Shown: positions 1 to 10,278 of the stretch, piece by piece
How positions within the stretch are numbered: position 1 is the first letter of the stretch
How the letters are laid out: each line of letters opens with the position of its first letter
Assembly: GCA_002104905.1 (NCBI GenBank)
Contig: MCFE01000951.1
Coordinates: forward strand, 1-24,314
Direction: 5' to 3'
Source: Basidiobolus meristosporus CBS 931.73
Lineage: Eukaryota; Basidiobolomycota; Basidiobolomycetes; Basidiobolales; Basidiobolaceae
Length of the DNA stretch: 24,314 nucleotides
The notes under the pieces: model-generated
What the model was told of the DNA's origin: nothing
Seen by the model: only the letters and a program-made list of their open reading frames with translations
The model's database searches: none
Position numbers and translations under genes: made by a program

Positions 1-658
1 TGCCATTAGCCACCAAGCTCCTACAACAATGTTAAACAAATGGCTTTAAACTATCAATCAGGGAGACAAGTCATGGATTCCATTAATGCTCAAATGAGGA
101 TTTCCACTCCATCTAAACAAATTCTTCATTGTACAAATAACACACAAAGTGATCAGGTTAATGAATCAATTGGCGCATTATGAAAACTGATGCTGAAGCT
201 GGACTCTCAAAGTGAACCATCATCAAGCATCAACAAGGCAAGACCAGAAAAATCCCAAAACAACCAGTAATTATCCACAGCAAACCAAATATTGTGTGTA
301 CTGTGAATCTGCTGAACATAGCCGTTATGGTTGTCAAATAGGGAATATCAATATTGAGAGTCATAAAGTTATGATTAATTGCTATGGGAAGATTGGTGAT
401 ATTGCAGGAAACCCCTTGCCTATCAACAGAGGCTACAGTGAAATGAGGTCCTATATACTTGCTCAAGAAGAATCAAGTAAAAGCACCACAACATCAAATT
501 TTATACAAATCCAAAAGACTGCAGAAATTCCAAGCAATGAACATTATATACTTATAATATCAGACCCATCAGGGCAGGTCCAAGAATATCTAATGGAAAA
601 GGGGAAGTTGAAGAATTTAATTGCCTTATTGATAAGAGAAAATATGTCTCTACAGTGA
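1..658 (+). pseudogene. gag: gypsy A gag fragment with CCHC zinc knuckle
   Basis: Nucleocapsid end of gag. From about 212 the frame shows KYCVYCESAEHSRYGCQ, a CX2CX4HX4C zinc knuckle that binds RNA in this family. Just upstream, in another frame (about 133-270), a leucine-rich stretch ending LMLKLDSQ resembles the helix that precedes the knuckle in related gags, including the QKLALKI stretch of gypsy B. A TGA near 179 and a frame change near 212-270 break the two parts apart. The first 130 bases are not open over any useful length. The part after the knuckle to the TGA at 656-658 is open but shows no domain I recognise. Confidence 0.65.
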
Positions 659-1344
659 GCAATTCTAAAAAGTTATGTACCAACAAAAGAAATCAGCCAG
701 TTGTTGAAATACCAGTACCGCCAGAAGCATCAAAAATCCACAAAGAACACTTGCAATATCAATCTAAGTATGACACTACTGCAATCACACAGAAAGTTAT
801 TGACAAATTCTGGAAATCTGCATTTCCACAACTTACAAATCAAGAAATGTTCACTGCTACAAACAATCTCAGTCAACTACTAACAGGAATAGTTAAGCCT
901 ATGAACAAAGATATCCTGAAGAATTATCAAGAACAGTTGTCAACAACATTATCAAGGGAGCAACTACAATTTGAAGTGGAAAAAGCCTTTTACTCTATTA
1001 CAACAAGAAGCTGTGCTGCTTCAATCAACAATGTTGAAGTGGAATGTGTTTTTTTGATAACATACCTGATGGAAGCTTATGGCTGACAATCACTTCCAAA
1101 AATCAAAAAAGAAGTGCAACCTTTTGTGCAGCAGAAGAGAATAATCCAAGAAATGCAGACTCAATTCCTGTACAAGATATTCAGGTTCATAAGGATATTT
1201 TATTTTATGATCAACACTTCATTCTGTTGATAACAAGTATGACAAATACAAAGTATAAGCCAGTTGCATTGAAAGCAAAGCCAGTATCTACTGGAATCTC
1301 ACCATCTGCGATTAACAATCCTCAAATGGAGCCTTTGCACAAAT
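655..1344 (+). pseudogene. gypsy A gag-pol linker and broken aspartic protease
   Basis: The frame from 655 to 1086 covers the linker leading to the retroviral-type aspartic protease. It ends NNVEVECVF, the strand that normally precedes the catalytic D-[ST]-G. The expected continuation lies in another frame (from about 1044) and reads CVFDNIPDGSLW: an aspartate is visible but no clean DSG or DTG triad. The same second frame carries TKYKPVALKAKPV, a segment found between protease and RT in this fungal gypsy clade. The protease is therefore frameshifted and probably dead. Family assignment rests on position and on the flanking RT. Confidence 0.5.
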
Positions 1345-2521
1345 ATGACAAAGTCAGACTCACAGAAGAGACCTTATTGTAATCCCTGGTTTACACTGTT
1401 GAAGAAAAATGGAAGTCTACAGTTTATTCAAGACATACAGCACTTGAATAAGGCCACCATCAAAGATGATATGCAACCACCCATACAACAAGAGTATATT
1501 GAGTCATTTACTGGATATCCTCTAATTACCACATTGGATCTTTATTCAGGATATGACCAAATACTTCTGGATCCTGACTCAAGAGATTTCTCTCCTATGG
1601 ATACACCAATAGGACTCATAAGGATGACAGAATTCCTCAAGAATCGACTAACTCTGTCCAAAATTATCAATGTGCAATGATTTGGGTTTTAGATGACTGT
1701 TTCCCTGAAATATGCCAACCATTTTTTGATGACTTTGCAGTTAAGAATAAGTCCAGAGAGAAAGATATATGACATGTCTTACCTCAAGTAAGAAGATATG
1801 TTTATGATCACATATGCATTGTTGAAAGGGTCATGAAGAAACTTGAAGCTTCTGGTATGACCGTATCTGGAGCCAAATGCAAGTTAGGCTACAACAAAGC
1901 ATCATTCTGGGTGAACTTGTAACAGAAAAAGGGAGATTGCCTGATTCTGCAAAACTTTCATTGGCACTAAATTGGAAGCCACCAAGCAATATTCATCAAG
2001 TCAGACAACTATTAGGACTTACTGGTTTATTCAGATTCTGGATCAAGAACTATGCTCAAATTGCTAAGCTGCTGACTCAGCTATTACAGAAAAACCAGAA
2101 ATTTGAATGGCATGAAGAACAGGCAAATGCTATGTTGACATTGCTTGAGTCATTATTAAACCCTCCTGTCTTAGCAGCTATAGACTCCAGTGTTTTTGAT
2201 TTACAACCAATCATTGTATCAGTTGATAGCTCTGGAATTGGGGCTGGTTGAATCATGATTCAAGTTTCAAAAGATCATCATTGACAACCTTGCAAATTTC
2301 TTGGTAGACTATTCAAAGCAAATGAGCTTAACTATTCATCTATCAAGAAAGCAACACTGGGAGTACTCTATGTACTCAAAAAGCTGACGCCATACTTATT
2401 AGGGGTGCACTTCATGCTGGAGGTTGATGCCAAGCCATTATCAGGAATGTTGAATAAGTTGGAGCTTTTGCCTGATCCTATTCTAGCATAGTGGATATTT
2501 TATATTCAGATCTTTGACTTT
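1345..2521 (+). pseudogene. pol: gypsy A reverse transcriptase-RNase H remnant
   Basis: 1345-1680 holds the RT fingers and palm: a NPWF.LLKKNGS stretch, then TTLDLYSGYD with the first catalytic aspartate. Around 1710-1745, in another frame, PFFDDFAV is the YxDD-box equivalent with both aspartates. 1877-2251 is the RT connection region (VRQLLGLTGLFRFWIKNYA) running into RNase H (VSVDSSG.GAG type). The same frame continues to 2521 through TGA 2249-2251, another TGA near 2279 and a TAG near 2489. This stretch includes LEVDAKPL, an RNase H aspartate, and the dimerisation/tether region that ends in DALSRKQ further on. About three frame changes and three in-frame stops make it non-functional. Confidence 0.8.
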
Positions 2522-3975
2522 ATGCTGCAACACATACCAGGGGCCAATCACAAAGGACCTGATGCCTTATCTAGAAAGCAACTAAATTCACCATACTCAA
2601 CTGATGATGAAGAGATTGATGAGTTTCTTGAAAACACAAGCCTTGGATTCTCATTCAGACATATGATGCAAAGCAATTATCAGCAAATCAAGGAACTTCT
2701 TATATCGCTCAAAGTTCCTGCTGATATTCCTACAAATCAATGCACAAATTTTAAAGAGAAGGCTTTAAAGTTTATACTGCATGACGGCACACTTTTCAGA
2801 AAAAGCAAACATGGAGTTCCTCAATGGTATATAAATAACAAGCATGATCAAGGGAAGATCATTTCAGAATTGCATGAATCTGAATCAGGAGGTTATAAGG
2901 GAATTACATCAACCTATGCAAAAATCTCCTTACGGTATTTTTGGTCAATGCAATACACTGGCACAAAAGAATATGTGAAATCATGTATTCCATGTCAAAG
3001 AAGAGACAACCAAAAGATGCATGAATCACTTCACAGTATATACACATATTATGCTTGGCAAATTGCACATGTAGATATTATACATTTACCAAGGGCAACA
3101 GCAGGGTATAAGTATGTAGTGGACTGCTGTGATAACTTTACTGGTTGGATAGAGGCTAGAATGATAAAACAAGCAAATGCAAAAGCAGTAGCAAGATTTC
3201 TTAAAGAAGATGTATATCTCAGACTTGGTTCAGTTGGTGCCCTTATTGCAGACAAAGGAGAATATGGATCTTGTGAAATACAAAAACTAGCAATGAAGCA
3301 TGGAACCATGCCTATACATACTTTGCCATACCACCCACAAGCAAATTCACCAGTTGAACATGGACATTCTGCTTTTGCAAACACATTAGCAAAGCTTAGC
3401 TATGAAGAACCCAACAAGTGGGCAATTAACTTTCATGCAGCAGTTTGGGCTGATAGAGTTACGGTTCAAAGAAGTGCAGGGTATACACCAATTTTTTCAA
3501 TATATGGGCATGAAGCTGTTTGGCCAATAGACTTACCTTTTGAAAATTGGCTTACCCTCCCATGGAAACCAACCATGACAACATCAGAGCAATTGCTAGC
3601 AAGAGTACAACAGATTCAACAAGAATACACTCTGCAAAAGAATGCAATAGAAAACCTCAAGAAATCCAGAATGGCTGGCAAGGAGTACCTTGGCACTCAA
3701 AAATGCCTAAGAAAACATTGCTAGAAGTAGGTGAATTTATACTACTTCACAACACCAAGAGCCAAAGAAACAAGGCATCCAAACTGACTATGTGATGGCC
3801 AGGTCCCTACAAGAGCATATATGCAAACAAAAATGGATCTTATAAATTAGCAGAACTTGACAGTACACCACTTGCACTGGTACAACCTGGTAACAGACTG
3901 AAGAAGTTTCATATCAGAATTATTAATGAAGGCATTATTTCTCAAAGTCAGGGTAGACTTGTGGTAATGGAAATT
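2522..3975 (+). pseudogene. gypsy A integrase remnant
   Basis: A 400-codon open frame starts inside the end of RNase H (HIPGANHKGPDALSRKQ) and covers integrase. The zinc-binding domain is partly degraded: LHESESGGYKG replaces the usual second histidine, while CIPCQ keeps both cysteines. The catalytic core shows D in HVDII, D in IADKGEYG and E in SPVEHGH, so the DDE triad is present. The frame is lost near 3700. The C-terminal segment continues in another frame (LEVGEFILLHN), is stopped by TGA at 3793-3795, and then reads WPGPYKSIY and GSYKLAELD, matching the GPY/F-type C terminus of this clade. No chromodomain is visible. 3976-4097 holds no recognisable feature. Confidence 0.8.
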
Positions 3976-4097
3976 ATCCCATTACTACAATATCTCAAAA
4001 CTAATATTGCACTCATTTCTTTTGCAAAGCTCACAAGAATCCAATTTAAGTTCAACAAGAAACTACCACTTTTCTGTTGGAAAAGTCCCCTCAGAAG

Positions 4098-4300
4098 CCC
4101 CTTTACTCTAAAGACACCCCTTTAGTCTAAAGACCCCTTTAAGTAACCCCTTTACTCTAAAGAAGCCACTTTAAGCACCCCTTTAGTGTAAAGTCCACTT
4201 TAGAGACCTCTACAAGAGCCCCTTTACTCTAAAGACACCCTTTTAGGTCTAAAGTCCCCTTTAGAGACTTGCACAACACACCCCTTTAGGTTAAAGGGGG
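4098..4300 (+). repeat. Imperfect tandem array of CCCCTTTA / TAAAG hairpin units ending in the PPT
   Basis: About eleven copies of a CCCCTTTA core (some CCACTTTA) recur at irregular spacing of roughly 15-25 bp, most followed by CTAAAG or TAAAG, so many units can fold on themselves. The last unit is a perfect stem, CCCCTTTA (4281-4288), loop GGT, TAAAGGGG (4292-4299). Its right arm is the polypurine tract just before the LTR. Confidence 0.75.
4292..4300 (+). other. Probable polypurine tract of gypsy A
   Basis: TAAAGGGGG, continuing with one more G at 4301, is a purine run just upstream of the likely LTR start. Ty3/gypsy elements prime plus-strand DNA from such a tract. The spacing to the proposed LTR start (about 8 bases) is longer than usual, so the LTR edge is uncertain. 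Confidence 0.45.
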
Positions 4301-4309
4301 GCTCAGAGT

Positions 4310-4611
4310 TGCCATATTATGAAATGTTTTCTCAGAAAGGAAATGACTTCCAAATAAGGAAAAGTTACTATAAAAGTAAATAAGCCCATTAGTCAACAGA
4401 AGGACAGAACACTGCTGTAGAAGTGAGAAACACTGCCTATAGTATATTTTGAGCGTAAGATTCAGGATATTAGTGGAAGTTATTTCTTCTACTGGAATAT
4501 CAAACTCCCAATAACCTATTTCAGTATTAGCATACTGAAAGTTGTTGTATATTGTTGATTAGCCTCTACATTGTAGAACAAGCTGCAAACTAATCATATT
4601 ACAACACAACA
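4310..4611 (+). repeat. Probable 3' LTR of gypsy A
   Basis: This stretch begins TGCCATATTATG after the purine tract and ends ACAACACAACA, giving TG...CA ends and about 302 bp. It contains CTATAAAAG near 4368-4376, a plausible TATA box. The partner LTR is outside the window, so the borders cannot be confirmed by comparison. Confidence 0.4.
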
Positions 4612-4623
4612 GATCCCCAATCT

Positions 4624-5301
4624 TTAAACAATGGAAGATGTGGAGGCTGTGGTATACAAATTGCCTGTTTCTGCATACTCATCTACCTTGCTGGAGTGTA
4701 GCTCAACTGGCTGCACTCCCAACTCTTGTGAAAGCAGCTGTTTTCTTGTCGGTAAATTTTCTTGGCTGAGATGGAATTCAGTCTGTTCCAGGCGTGCAGC
4801 ATTAATTGGCAAGAACTGCAGTTTTTTTTGCATGCCTCCCTCTCTCAGGCTTGGGTAGACATTTTTCCCTTTACCTTTTCCTTTATCACTGCCAGCTGTC
4901 TCACTGCTACTTTGTCTGAGTGCTTCTTGTAATGAACTATGTTTTCTCCTTGATAAATTCCGCCCTTATGCGTCTGTTTGGCCTGCCTGTCCCTTGGTGG
5001 CACTCTTCTGACAACCTGGCATTTCTTTTCCGCTAGTTTTGAGCTCTCAACTGTAGTTGTGGCAGGCTTCTGTAAAAGTTGCTGTTTTTATCACTGCCAG
5101 GTTCTTCACTGCTACTTTGACCAAGTGCCTCTTGAGTGATACTATGCATTTTCCTTCATAAATGTTGTGCTGGTGCATCTGTGTCTGCCTGAATGTCCCT
5201 AATTGGCACTCTTCCAGCTACCTGATGTCTTGTTGATGCTTGTCTGGAGCTTTTGGCCCTGCTTGTAAAAGGCTTTTGAGGAAGCCCTGGTTTTTAGCTG
5301 T
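4624..5301 (-). pseudogene. Unrecognised minus-strand gene relic, 3' part
   Basis: I do not recognise the product. Read on the minus strand from 5301, the frame continues directly from the other half at 11313-12180 once LTR-A is removed: the text runs NKGAT into AKNQGFLKSLLQAGPKAP. A TAG then follows at about 5228, and later parts are open in shifting frames. The downstream end is open from about 4970 to the TAA at 4624-4626, with a lysine-glycine run (SDKGKGKGK) followed by a 70-residue polar tail containing NLPTRKQLLSQELG. Inside lies a tandem duplication of about 195 bp. The relic has several stops and frame changes. It could be an old TE accessory ORF or a dead host gene; nothing visible decides. 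Confidence 0.5.
4880..5270 (-). repeat. Two diverged tandem copies of a ~195-bp coding unit
   Basis: On the minus strand, unit a (about 5270-5078) and unit b (about 5077-4880) both start TTTTACA and share an AGAAGAGTGCCA / GGAAGAGTGCCA block, an AAGCACTC / GGCACTTG block, and a common end encoding QEAL.QSSSE..GSDK. The peptide similarity (MHSITQEALGQSSSEEPGSDK against HSSLQEALRQSSSETAGSDK) indicates the duplication arose while the region was coding. Confidence 0.65.
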
Positions 5302-5342
5302 TGTAGTGGGGTGATAGTGACACCCACTGACAGATGTGCTCA

Positions 5343-5710
5343 TGTTACAAGTCTTGGTATAAGAGTTGTAGAGGAATAGGGAGTTTAGCTGGTATTGTAT
5401 TCACTAAAACTTGAACTGATTTTTATTGAGGTTCCAGCAGCTCCTTATATACATTATGCCAGATCAATTGCTGACTAATTGTATTTCCTAATGTAGGTTG
5501 TGGCTGATGACTCATTTGATTGCATCATCATCACCCAATAAGATCCTACTTAATATATTAATTTCTGTCTGATAAGGATCTGCTGATTCATTTGCTGACT
5601 AATGCTACTGATTTCATAGATAATACTGATATACTGATAACCTAAACATATACTAATTGATTTGACTAAAAACTGATCTAACTTAAATATTCAAGCAGCA
5701 GATCATAACA
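5343..5710 (-). repeat. 3' LTR of gypsy-R
   Basis: 368 bp with TGTTACAAG at the left edge and CATAACA at the right. It matches the LTR at 9911-10278 base for base over most of its length. Confidence 0.95.
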
Positions 5711-5722
5711 TTCTCCCCTACC
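5711..5722 (-). other. Polypurine tract of gypsy-R
   Basis: On the minus strand GGTAGGGGAGAA abuts the 3' LTR, the usual place for the plus-strand primer. The TAG stop of pol (5718-5720) lies inside this tract, so coding and priming signals overlap. Confidence 0.75.
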
Positions 5723-7376
5723 AAAGTTGAGAGGGTTCTCCTGAATCTCTTTTCTTGTGATACCAATATCTTGATGGTTCAGTATTATCAGCAAGTCTTG
5801 CAAGCTTGAGTCTGTCCCTATGCACTAAGTCTTCCCAGATATTGCCTTGTTTGTCCACCAGTTGGTAAGTTGCAAATGGACATTCTCTGATGATCTTGAA
5901 TGGTCCTGTCCATTGTGGCTCAAACTTCTTCCAAGTGTTGTTTCTTAGCAATACAAAGTTCCCAACTGTCAATGCTTCTGGTGCTATAGTCTTATCAAAT
6001 CTCTGCTTCATCTTTTCTGCACTTTGAGATGCTTTGGTCTGTGCCTCTTGACATCTTTGTTCCAGCTGCTGGTATCTACTTGGCTGATTGAGTTCATCTT
6101 CTAAGGTGTCTGTAAGCTTTGGTTGTGTGAGATCTCCTGGAATCCTTGGTTCACGTCCATACACTAAGTAAAATGGTGATTGCTGGGTGGTGTTGTGTAC
6201 TCTGACTCTGCATGCACAGAGTGCTTGGTCTATATACTCATCCCATCTACTTACAACTCCATTTGAGTACTTGGTCAGCATTTTTCCAAATAATCCATTT
6301 AACCGCTCAGTGACTCCATTAGTTCTGGGGTGATATGCCAAGGTTTTCAAGTGTCTGATCTGCTGCATTTCCAGGTGAGCCTCTAATGTCTTTGCCATAA
6401 AGTTTGCTCCTCTATCAGATAAGATCTCCGCAGGGCATCCAAACTTCATCAGGATCTCATGGTAAATGAAACTTGCAACTTCTTGTTCACTGGGTATTGG
6501 TACAGCTTTAGCAACTGGCCATTTAGTGGCATGGTCAATTGCTACTAGGATCCAACGGTTGCATTTCCTGGTAGTTGGCTGTCTTCCAATAAAGTCATTT
6601 GCCCATCTTTCAAATGGTCTTACAGGCTCAAAGGGAAAAATTTCAGCAATTCTTTGTGATTGGCTTTGGTTGGTTTGGCAATTTGGGCATGTTTTCACTA
6701 GCTTCTCAATGTCTTGTTTCATTCTGGGCCACCATTCTCTGGCTTTCACAAGACTATAGGTTCCTTCAATTCCAAGATGTCCATATCCATTGTGTAGCTT
6801 ATGGATTAAATCCAGGTGAGAAACATAAGGGCAATAGGCAATTGGGCTTCCATCAACAATTTGATAGAGTGTTTCATCCTGTACTACAAATTTGCTGGCT
6901 TCATCACTGATTATCTTCTTTATCTCTTCATCCACCTCATTAGGAATGACTTGGTCCTCCAAGTACTTTGGTAATAGGCTAGGCCAATCTGATTCATGCA
7001 CCAAGTTGAGTTGTACCACTTGATCTAATCTTGATAAGGCTTCAGCAACCGTGTTGTTTTTTCCATGGCAGTAGACAATCTCCAGGTCAAATTGCTGAAT
7101 GTATTCACTCCATCTTGTCATTCTTCTAGAGAGTACCTTCTGAGTAAATATATACATGAGGGAGGCATGATCAGTCTTCACAGTGCATTTGACTCGTTCA
7201 ATATAGCATCTCCATATCTTCAAACAGTGTATTAAAGCAAGCATCTCCTTCTCATGGACTGGATAGTTTTGTTCTGCTGAGTTCAGTTTCTTGGACTCAA
7301 AGGCACAGAGTAGTCCTTTCCCTTGTGTTCTTGGCTCAGCACTCCACCAATTACATGATCTGAAGCATCTGTGCAC
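5718..7376 (-). pseudogene. pol: gypsy-R RNase H and integrase
   Basis: A 552-codon frame; roughly the first 22 codons are out-of-frame shadow. The true sequence joins near 7310-7320, where one frame ends GKDYSVPL and this one continues AFESKKLNSAEQNYPVHEKE. RNase H then runs to about residue 116 and ends in VAEALSR, where VADALSR is usual. Integrase has an intact H2C2 finger (H195, H200, C230, C233) and an apparently complete catalytic triad: D261 (ANDFIG), D321 (LSDRGANF) and E357 (VTERLNG). The C-terminal GPF-type segment (WTGPFKII) is present. A TAG at 5718-5720 ends the protein. This half of pol looks undamaged apart from the upstream frame change. Confidence 0.9.
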
Positions 7377-8670
7377 AGAGTGAACACTTTTCTGAAGTCA
7401 GGTATTCTTAAGCTTGGCAGCTTAGCAAGTTCATTCTTGAGCATCTGGAAGGCAGTTTTACAAGCTATGTCCCACTTGAAGGTACTGTCTTTCATGAGGA
7501 TATCAGTTAAAGGGGCTGCAATACATGCAAACAACTTGACAAATCTCCAATAATAGGAAACCATTCCAAGGAGTGATCTGAGCTCTGATATGCTATGGGG
7601 CTGCTTCAGATTCTTGATTACTTCCACCTTCTTGGGGTCTAAGGTTACTCCTGTGCTAGTCACTATGTGTCCCAGATATTCAACATGTTCCTTAAAGAAT
7701 TCACACTTGGGTAGCTTGCCATAAAGCTTGTTCTCTCTTAGCTTTTTCAAGACTTTTTCAATGTGCACCAAGTGATCCTCTTCTGTCTTGCGGTATATCA
7801 GTATATCATCTAGGTATATTATGACAAACTTGTCAAAGTACTCCAGGAAGACAGTCTGCATCAAGGTCATGAAAGTTGCAGGGGCATTGGTAAGGCCAAA
7901 ACTCACAACTAAGTACTCGTAATGTCCATATCTAGTCCTGAATGCTGTCTTAGGGATATCTTCTGGTTTCACCCTAATCTGGTTGTATCCTGGCATGAGG
8001 TCAATCTTGCTGAATATGGTGGCTCCATTAAGTTGGTCCAAAAGCTCATCATGCCAAGGTATGGGGTACTTATTCTTGACAGTAACTGAGTTCAGGGCTC
8101 TGTAGTCAATGCACATCCTAAGTGTTCCATCCTTCTTTTTCACAAAAAGCACTGGTGCTCCCCAAGGTGACTTGCTGGGTCTAATGTATCCTTGCTCCAA
8201 TAGCTGATCAATTTGTCTCTTCATTTCCTCCAATTCCAATGGACTCATTCTGTAAGGTGTCTTGCTCACTGGAGGGCTATCTCCTGTGTCAATGGCCTGA
8301 TCTACATCTCTGACTGGTGGTAGGCTTACAAGCTCATCTGGAAATACATCTGAATATATCTTCAAGAGAGTCTGGACCTGCTGGGGTGCTGGGGTAGAGG
8401 AACCCTCCTGTAATACTGCCATGAGGAACATCTGGGTAGCTTTTCTAAGTGCTCTACAGAACTGGGTCTTGCTAAGTTCACTTGTCTCACACATACTGCA
8501 ATTGACCAAGTTGAAATCCAACCTGGCAGGTAATAGCTCATAGGTCTTGTTGTCTTTTTGGATCTGAGTAGCATGGGTTCTCCAGTGAATGATGGATTAC
8601 AACAAAATAACCAGGTTTTTCCAAGTACAAGGTCAAACTTGCAGTTCCTAAACATATAAGCCTGTAGGTC
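7283..8670 (-). pseudogene. pol: gypsy-R reverse transcriptase
   Basis: From about 8521 to 7320 the frame carries a full gypsy RT: the GYIRPSKSPWGAPVLFVKKK fingers, IDYRALN, the first catalytic aspartate in SKIDLMPGYNQIRV (about residue 174), the YLDD box (residues 236-239; 7805-7816) and the connection region LRSLLGMVSYYWRFV, then the RNase H start CTDASD. Upstream, 8655-8600 holds the end of the protease domain in a different frame (FDLVLGKTWLFCCNPS). Reading resumes in the RT frame around THATQ, so a one-base lesion sits near 8590-8600. A second frame change near 7310-7320 separates RT from RNase H and integrase. It is otherwise complete and typical in length. Confidence 0.9.
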
Positions 8671-9852
8671 TTATTCAAAGTAATTGATCTTCATTCTTAC
8701 TGGCTGAGTAATATGGTTGATTATGTGTGAGTTCCCATCAGCTGTTGAGACTGAAGTAAATTTGGTAGGTTCCAAGTTGATTCCATCTTTCAAAGCAAAC
8801 TGCTCTGACATGTACTCATGAGATGCTCCTGAGTCAATTATGATCTTGGCAGGTACTGCATTGATTACTCCATTCAAGTATAGTAGCTTTCCTGAGTTTG
8901 AGGTCATCTGGGATAGAAATTTTTCTGTCATGTGGAAGGTGAGTGCCGAGTCTTCTTCAAGTTCATCCTCCATGTTACTATACTCCATGGCCTCAGTACG
9001 GCTAAAGGTTCTTGATGGCTGGTGTCCATTTCTTCTCTGAGGGCAGTACTTTGCAATATGTCCTTGCTGGTGGCAATTGAAGCAAAGTCCTTTCTTCTTA
9101 CATTCTTCTGAGGTAGGATTCTTCTGAATAGCGTCTATTTCCATTGGTACTGCTTCTGACTGTCTTCTTTCATAATGATTGTAGCCTTTCAGATTAGTCA
9201 CTGTAGGCTTCCCCACTCTAAACATAGCTGAGTCATAGTCAATGGCAATCTTAATGGCTTCTTCAATAGTCTGAGGTCTTTGATAATTCACTTCCTTGCA
9301 AGTTCTTTCTTTCAACCCATCAATAAAGTATTCAACTTGATCCAGGGGGCCCATTCTTTCCATTTGTCCAAGTAGACATCTGTACTTGTAGATGTATTCT
9401 TGAACCATTCCATTCTGTCTGAGAGACTTTAACTTCCTTCTTAGTAGTGTCTGCTGGTGTGGAGGTTCAAAAGCATCCTGAATTTCCGACTCAAACTCAT
9501 CCCAGGTAGAGATTGTAGAGCATCCCTTTATAGTGGCCAACCTGATGTTGTTGTGGTACCACTGTAAAGCTGCATCTGCCAGGTAAGAAGCTGCATAATG
9601 CTACTTGCTTTCTGGAGCAATTCCTTTAGCTTTAAAAGCTTCTTCAACCTGAAAGAGCCAAGTTCCCAGGTTTTCATTGACTCTGCTATGGTACCAGTTG
9701 ACCTTCACACTAAAGTTGCTTTTGACAGGGCTTTGCTGGCTCTGAGTCATGGTAGTCATTCCTTGTTGCTGTTGGCTGAGGATCTGGAGTAACTGTTGCT
9801 GTTGGGCCAGGATTTTCTGCATGGCATTCTTCCATTCTTGATTGTCTGACAT
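8671..9852 (-). pseudogene. gag: gypsy-R gag with zinc knuckle and start of protease
   Basis: Gag starts at the ATG at 9850-9852, 58 bp inside the 5' LTR, with MSDNQEWKNAM and a glutamine-rich run, then WYHSRVNENLGTWLFQVEEAF. A TAG at 9601-9603 interrupts it in frame, in a position fitting a CAG-to-TAG change; the same frame continues with HYAASYLADAALQWYHNN. The CCHC knuckle CFNCHQQGHIAKYCP lies at 9040-9084, and the aspartic protease motif IIIDSGASHEYMS has its DSG at 8827-8835. A TAA at 8671-8673 stops the frame, again with homologous protein continuing in the same frame beyond it. Both stops could be decay; suppression is possible but unsupported. Confidence 0.9.
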
Positions 9853-9900
9853 ATTGAGGGTAGTTTCTTCTTTCTTCAGGAGGGAGGTTTCTGGTTATTA

Positions 9901-9909
9901 CTGCTACCA
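9901..9909 (-). other. Primer-binding site of gypsy-R
   Basis: One base inside the 5' LTR the minus strand reads TGGTAGCAG, starting with the TGG that pairs with a tRNA CCA end. The sequence resembles initiator-Met type sites, but the tRNA cannot be assigned without the host tRNA set. Confidence 0.6.
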
Positions 9910-9910
9910 A

Positions 9911-10278
9911 TGTTACAAGTCTTGGTATAAGAGTTGTAGAGGAATAGGGAGTTTAGCTAGTATTGTATTCACTAAAACTTGAACTGATTTTTATTGAGGT
10001 TCCAGCAGCTCCTTATATACATTATGCCAGATCTATTGCTGAATAATTGTATTTCCTAATGTAGGTTGTGGCTGATGACTCATTTGATTGCATCATCATC
10101 ACCCAATAAGATCCTACTTGGTATATCTATTTCTGTCTGATAAGGATCTGCTGATTCATTTGCTGACTAATGCTACTGATTTCATAGATAATACTGATAT
10201 ACTGATAACCTAAACATATACTAATTGATTTGACTAAAAACTGATCTAACATAAACATTCAAGCAGCAGATAATAACA
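9911..10278 (-). repeat. 5' LTR of gypsy-R
   Basis: 368 bp, the partner of 5343-5710. It lies upstream of gag on the minus strand and so carries the element's promoter. Confidence 0.95.

Larger units (their letters stand above)
1..4611 (+). mobile_element. Degenerate Ty3/gypsy retrotransposon (gypsy A), 5' end outside the window
   Basis: Read left to right the plus strand gives gag zinc knuckle, damaged protease, reverse transcriptase, RNase H, integrase with its H2C2 and DDE regions, a GPY-like C-terminal segment, a polypurine tract and a probable 3' LTR. This is the Ty3/gypsy order. The coding part is spread over several frames and carries in-frame stops, so it cannot encode a working polyprotein. 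The 5' LTR and start of gag lie before position 1. Gag resembles that of gypsy B at 17364-18097 (a leucine-rich stretch before a CxxC knuckle), which suggests the same clade. No target-site duplication can be checked because the left end is missing. Confidence 0.85.
5343..10278 (-). mobile_element. Near-complete Ty3/gypsy retrotransposon (gypsy-R)
   Basis: Two 368-bp LTRs (5343-5710 and 9911-10278) flank minus-strand gag, protease, RT, RNase H and integrase in Ty3/gypsy order. I count about ten differences between the LTRs by eye, roughly 97% identity, which points to a fairly recent insertion. CTCA at 5339-5342 and 10279-10282 is the target-site duplication; the empty site is seen in the related LTR-B. 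A primer-binding site and polypurine tract sit at the expected inner LTR edges. The 4.2-kb coding region has at least two in-frame stops and two single-base-type frame changes, so this copy is probably not autonomous. There is no chromodomain. Confidence 0.95.

Noticed and set aside
1-12. Window starts TGCCATTAG, like the proposed gypsy A LTR start TGCCATATT
   Set aside because: Similarity ends after six bases and the following text is gag-like, not LTR.
4631-4858. Plus-strand frame overlapping the unknown gene
   Set aside because: The minus strand has the longer, compositionally coherent frame with a duplicated peptide; this looks like its shadow.
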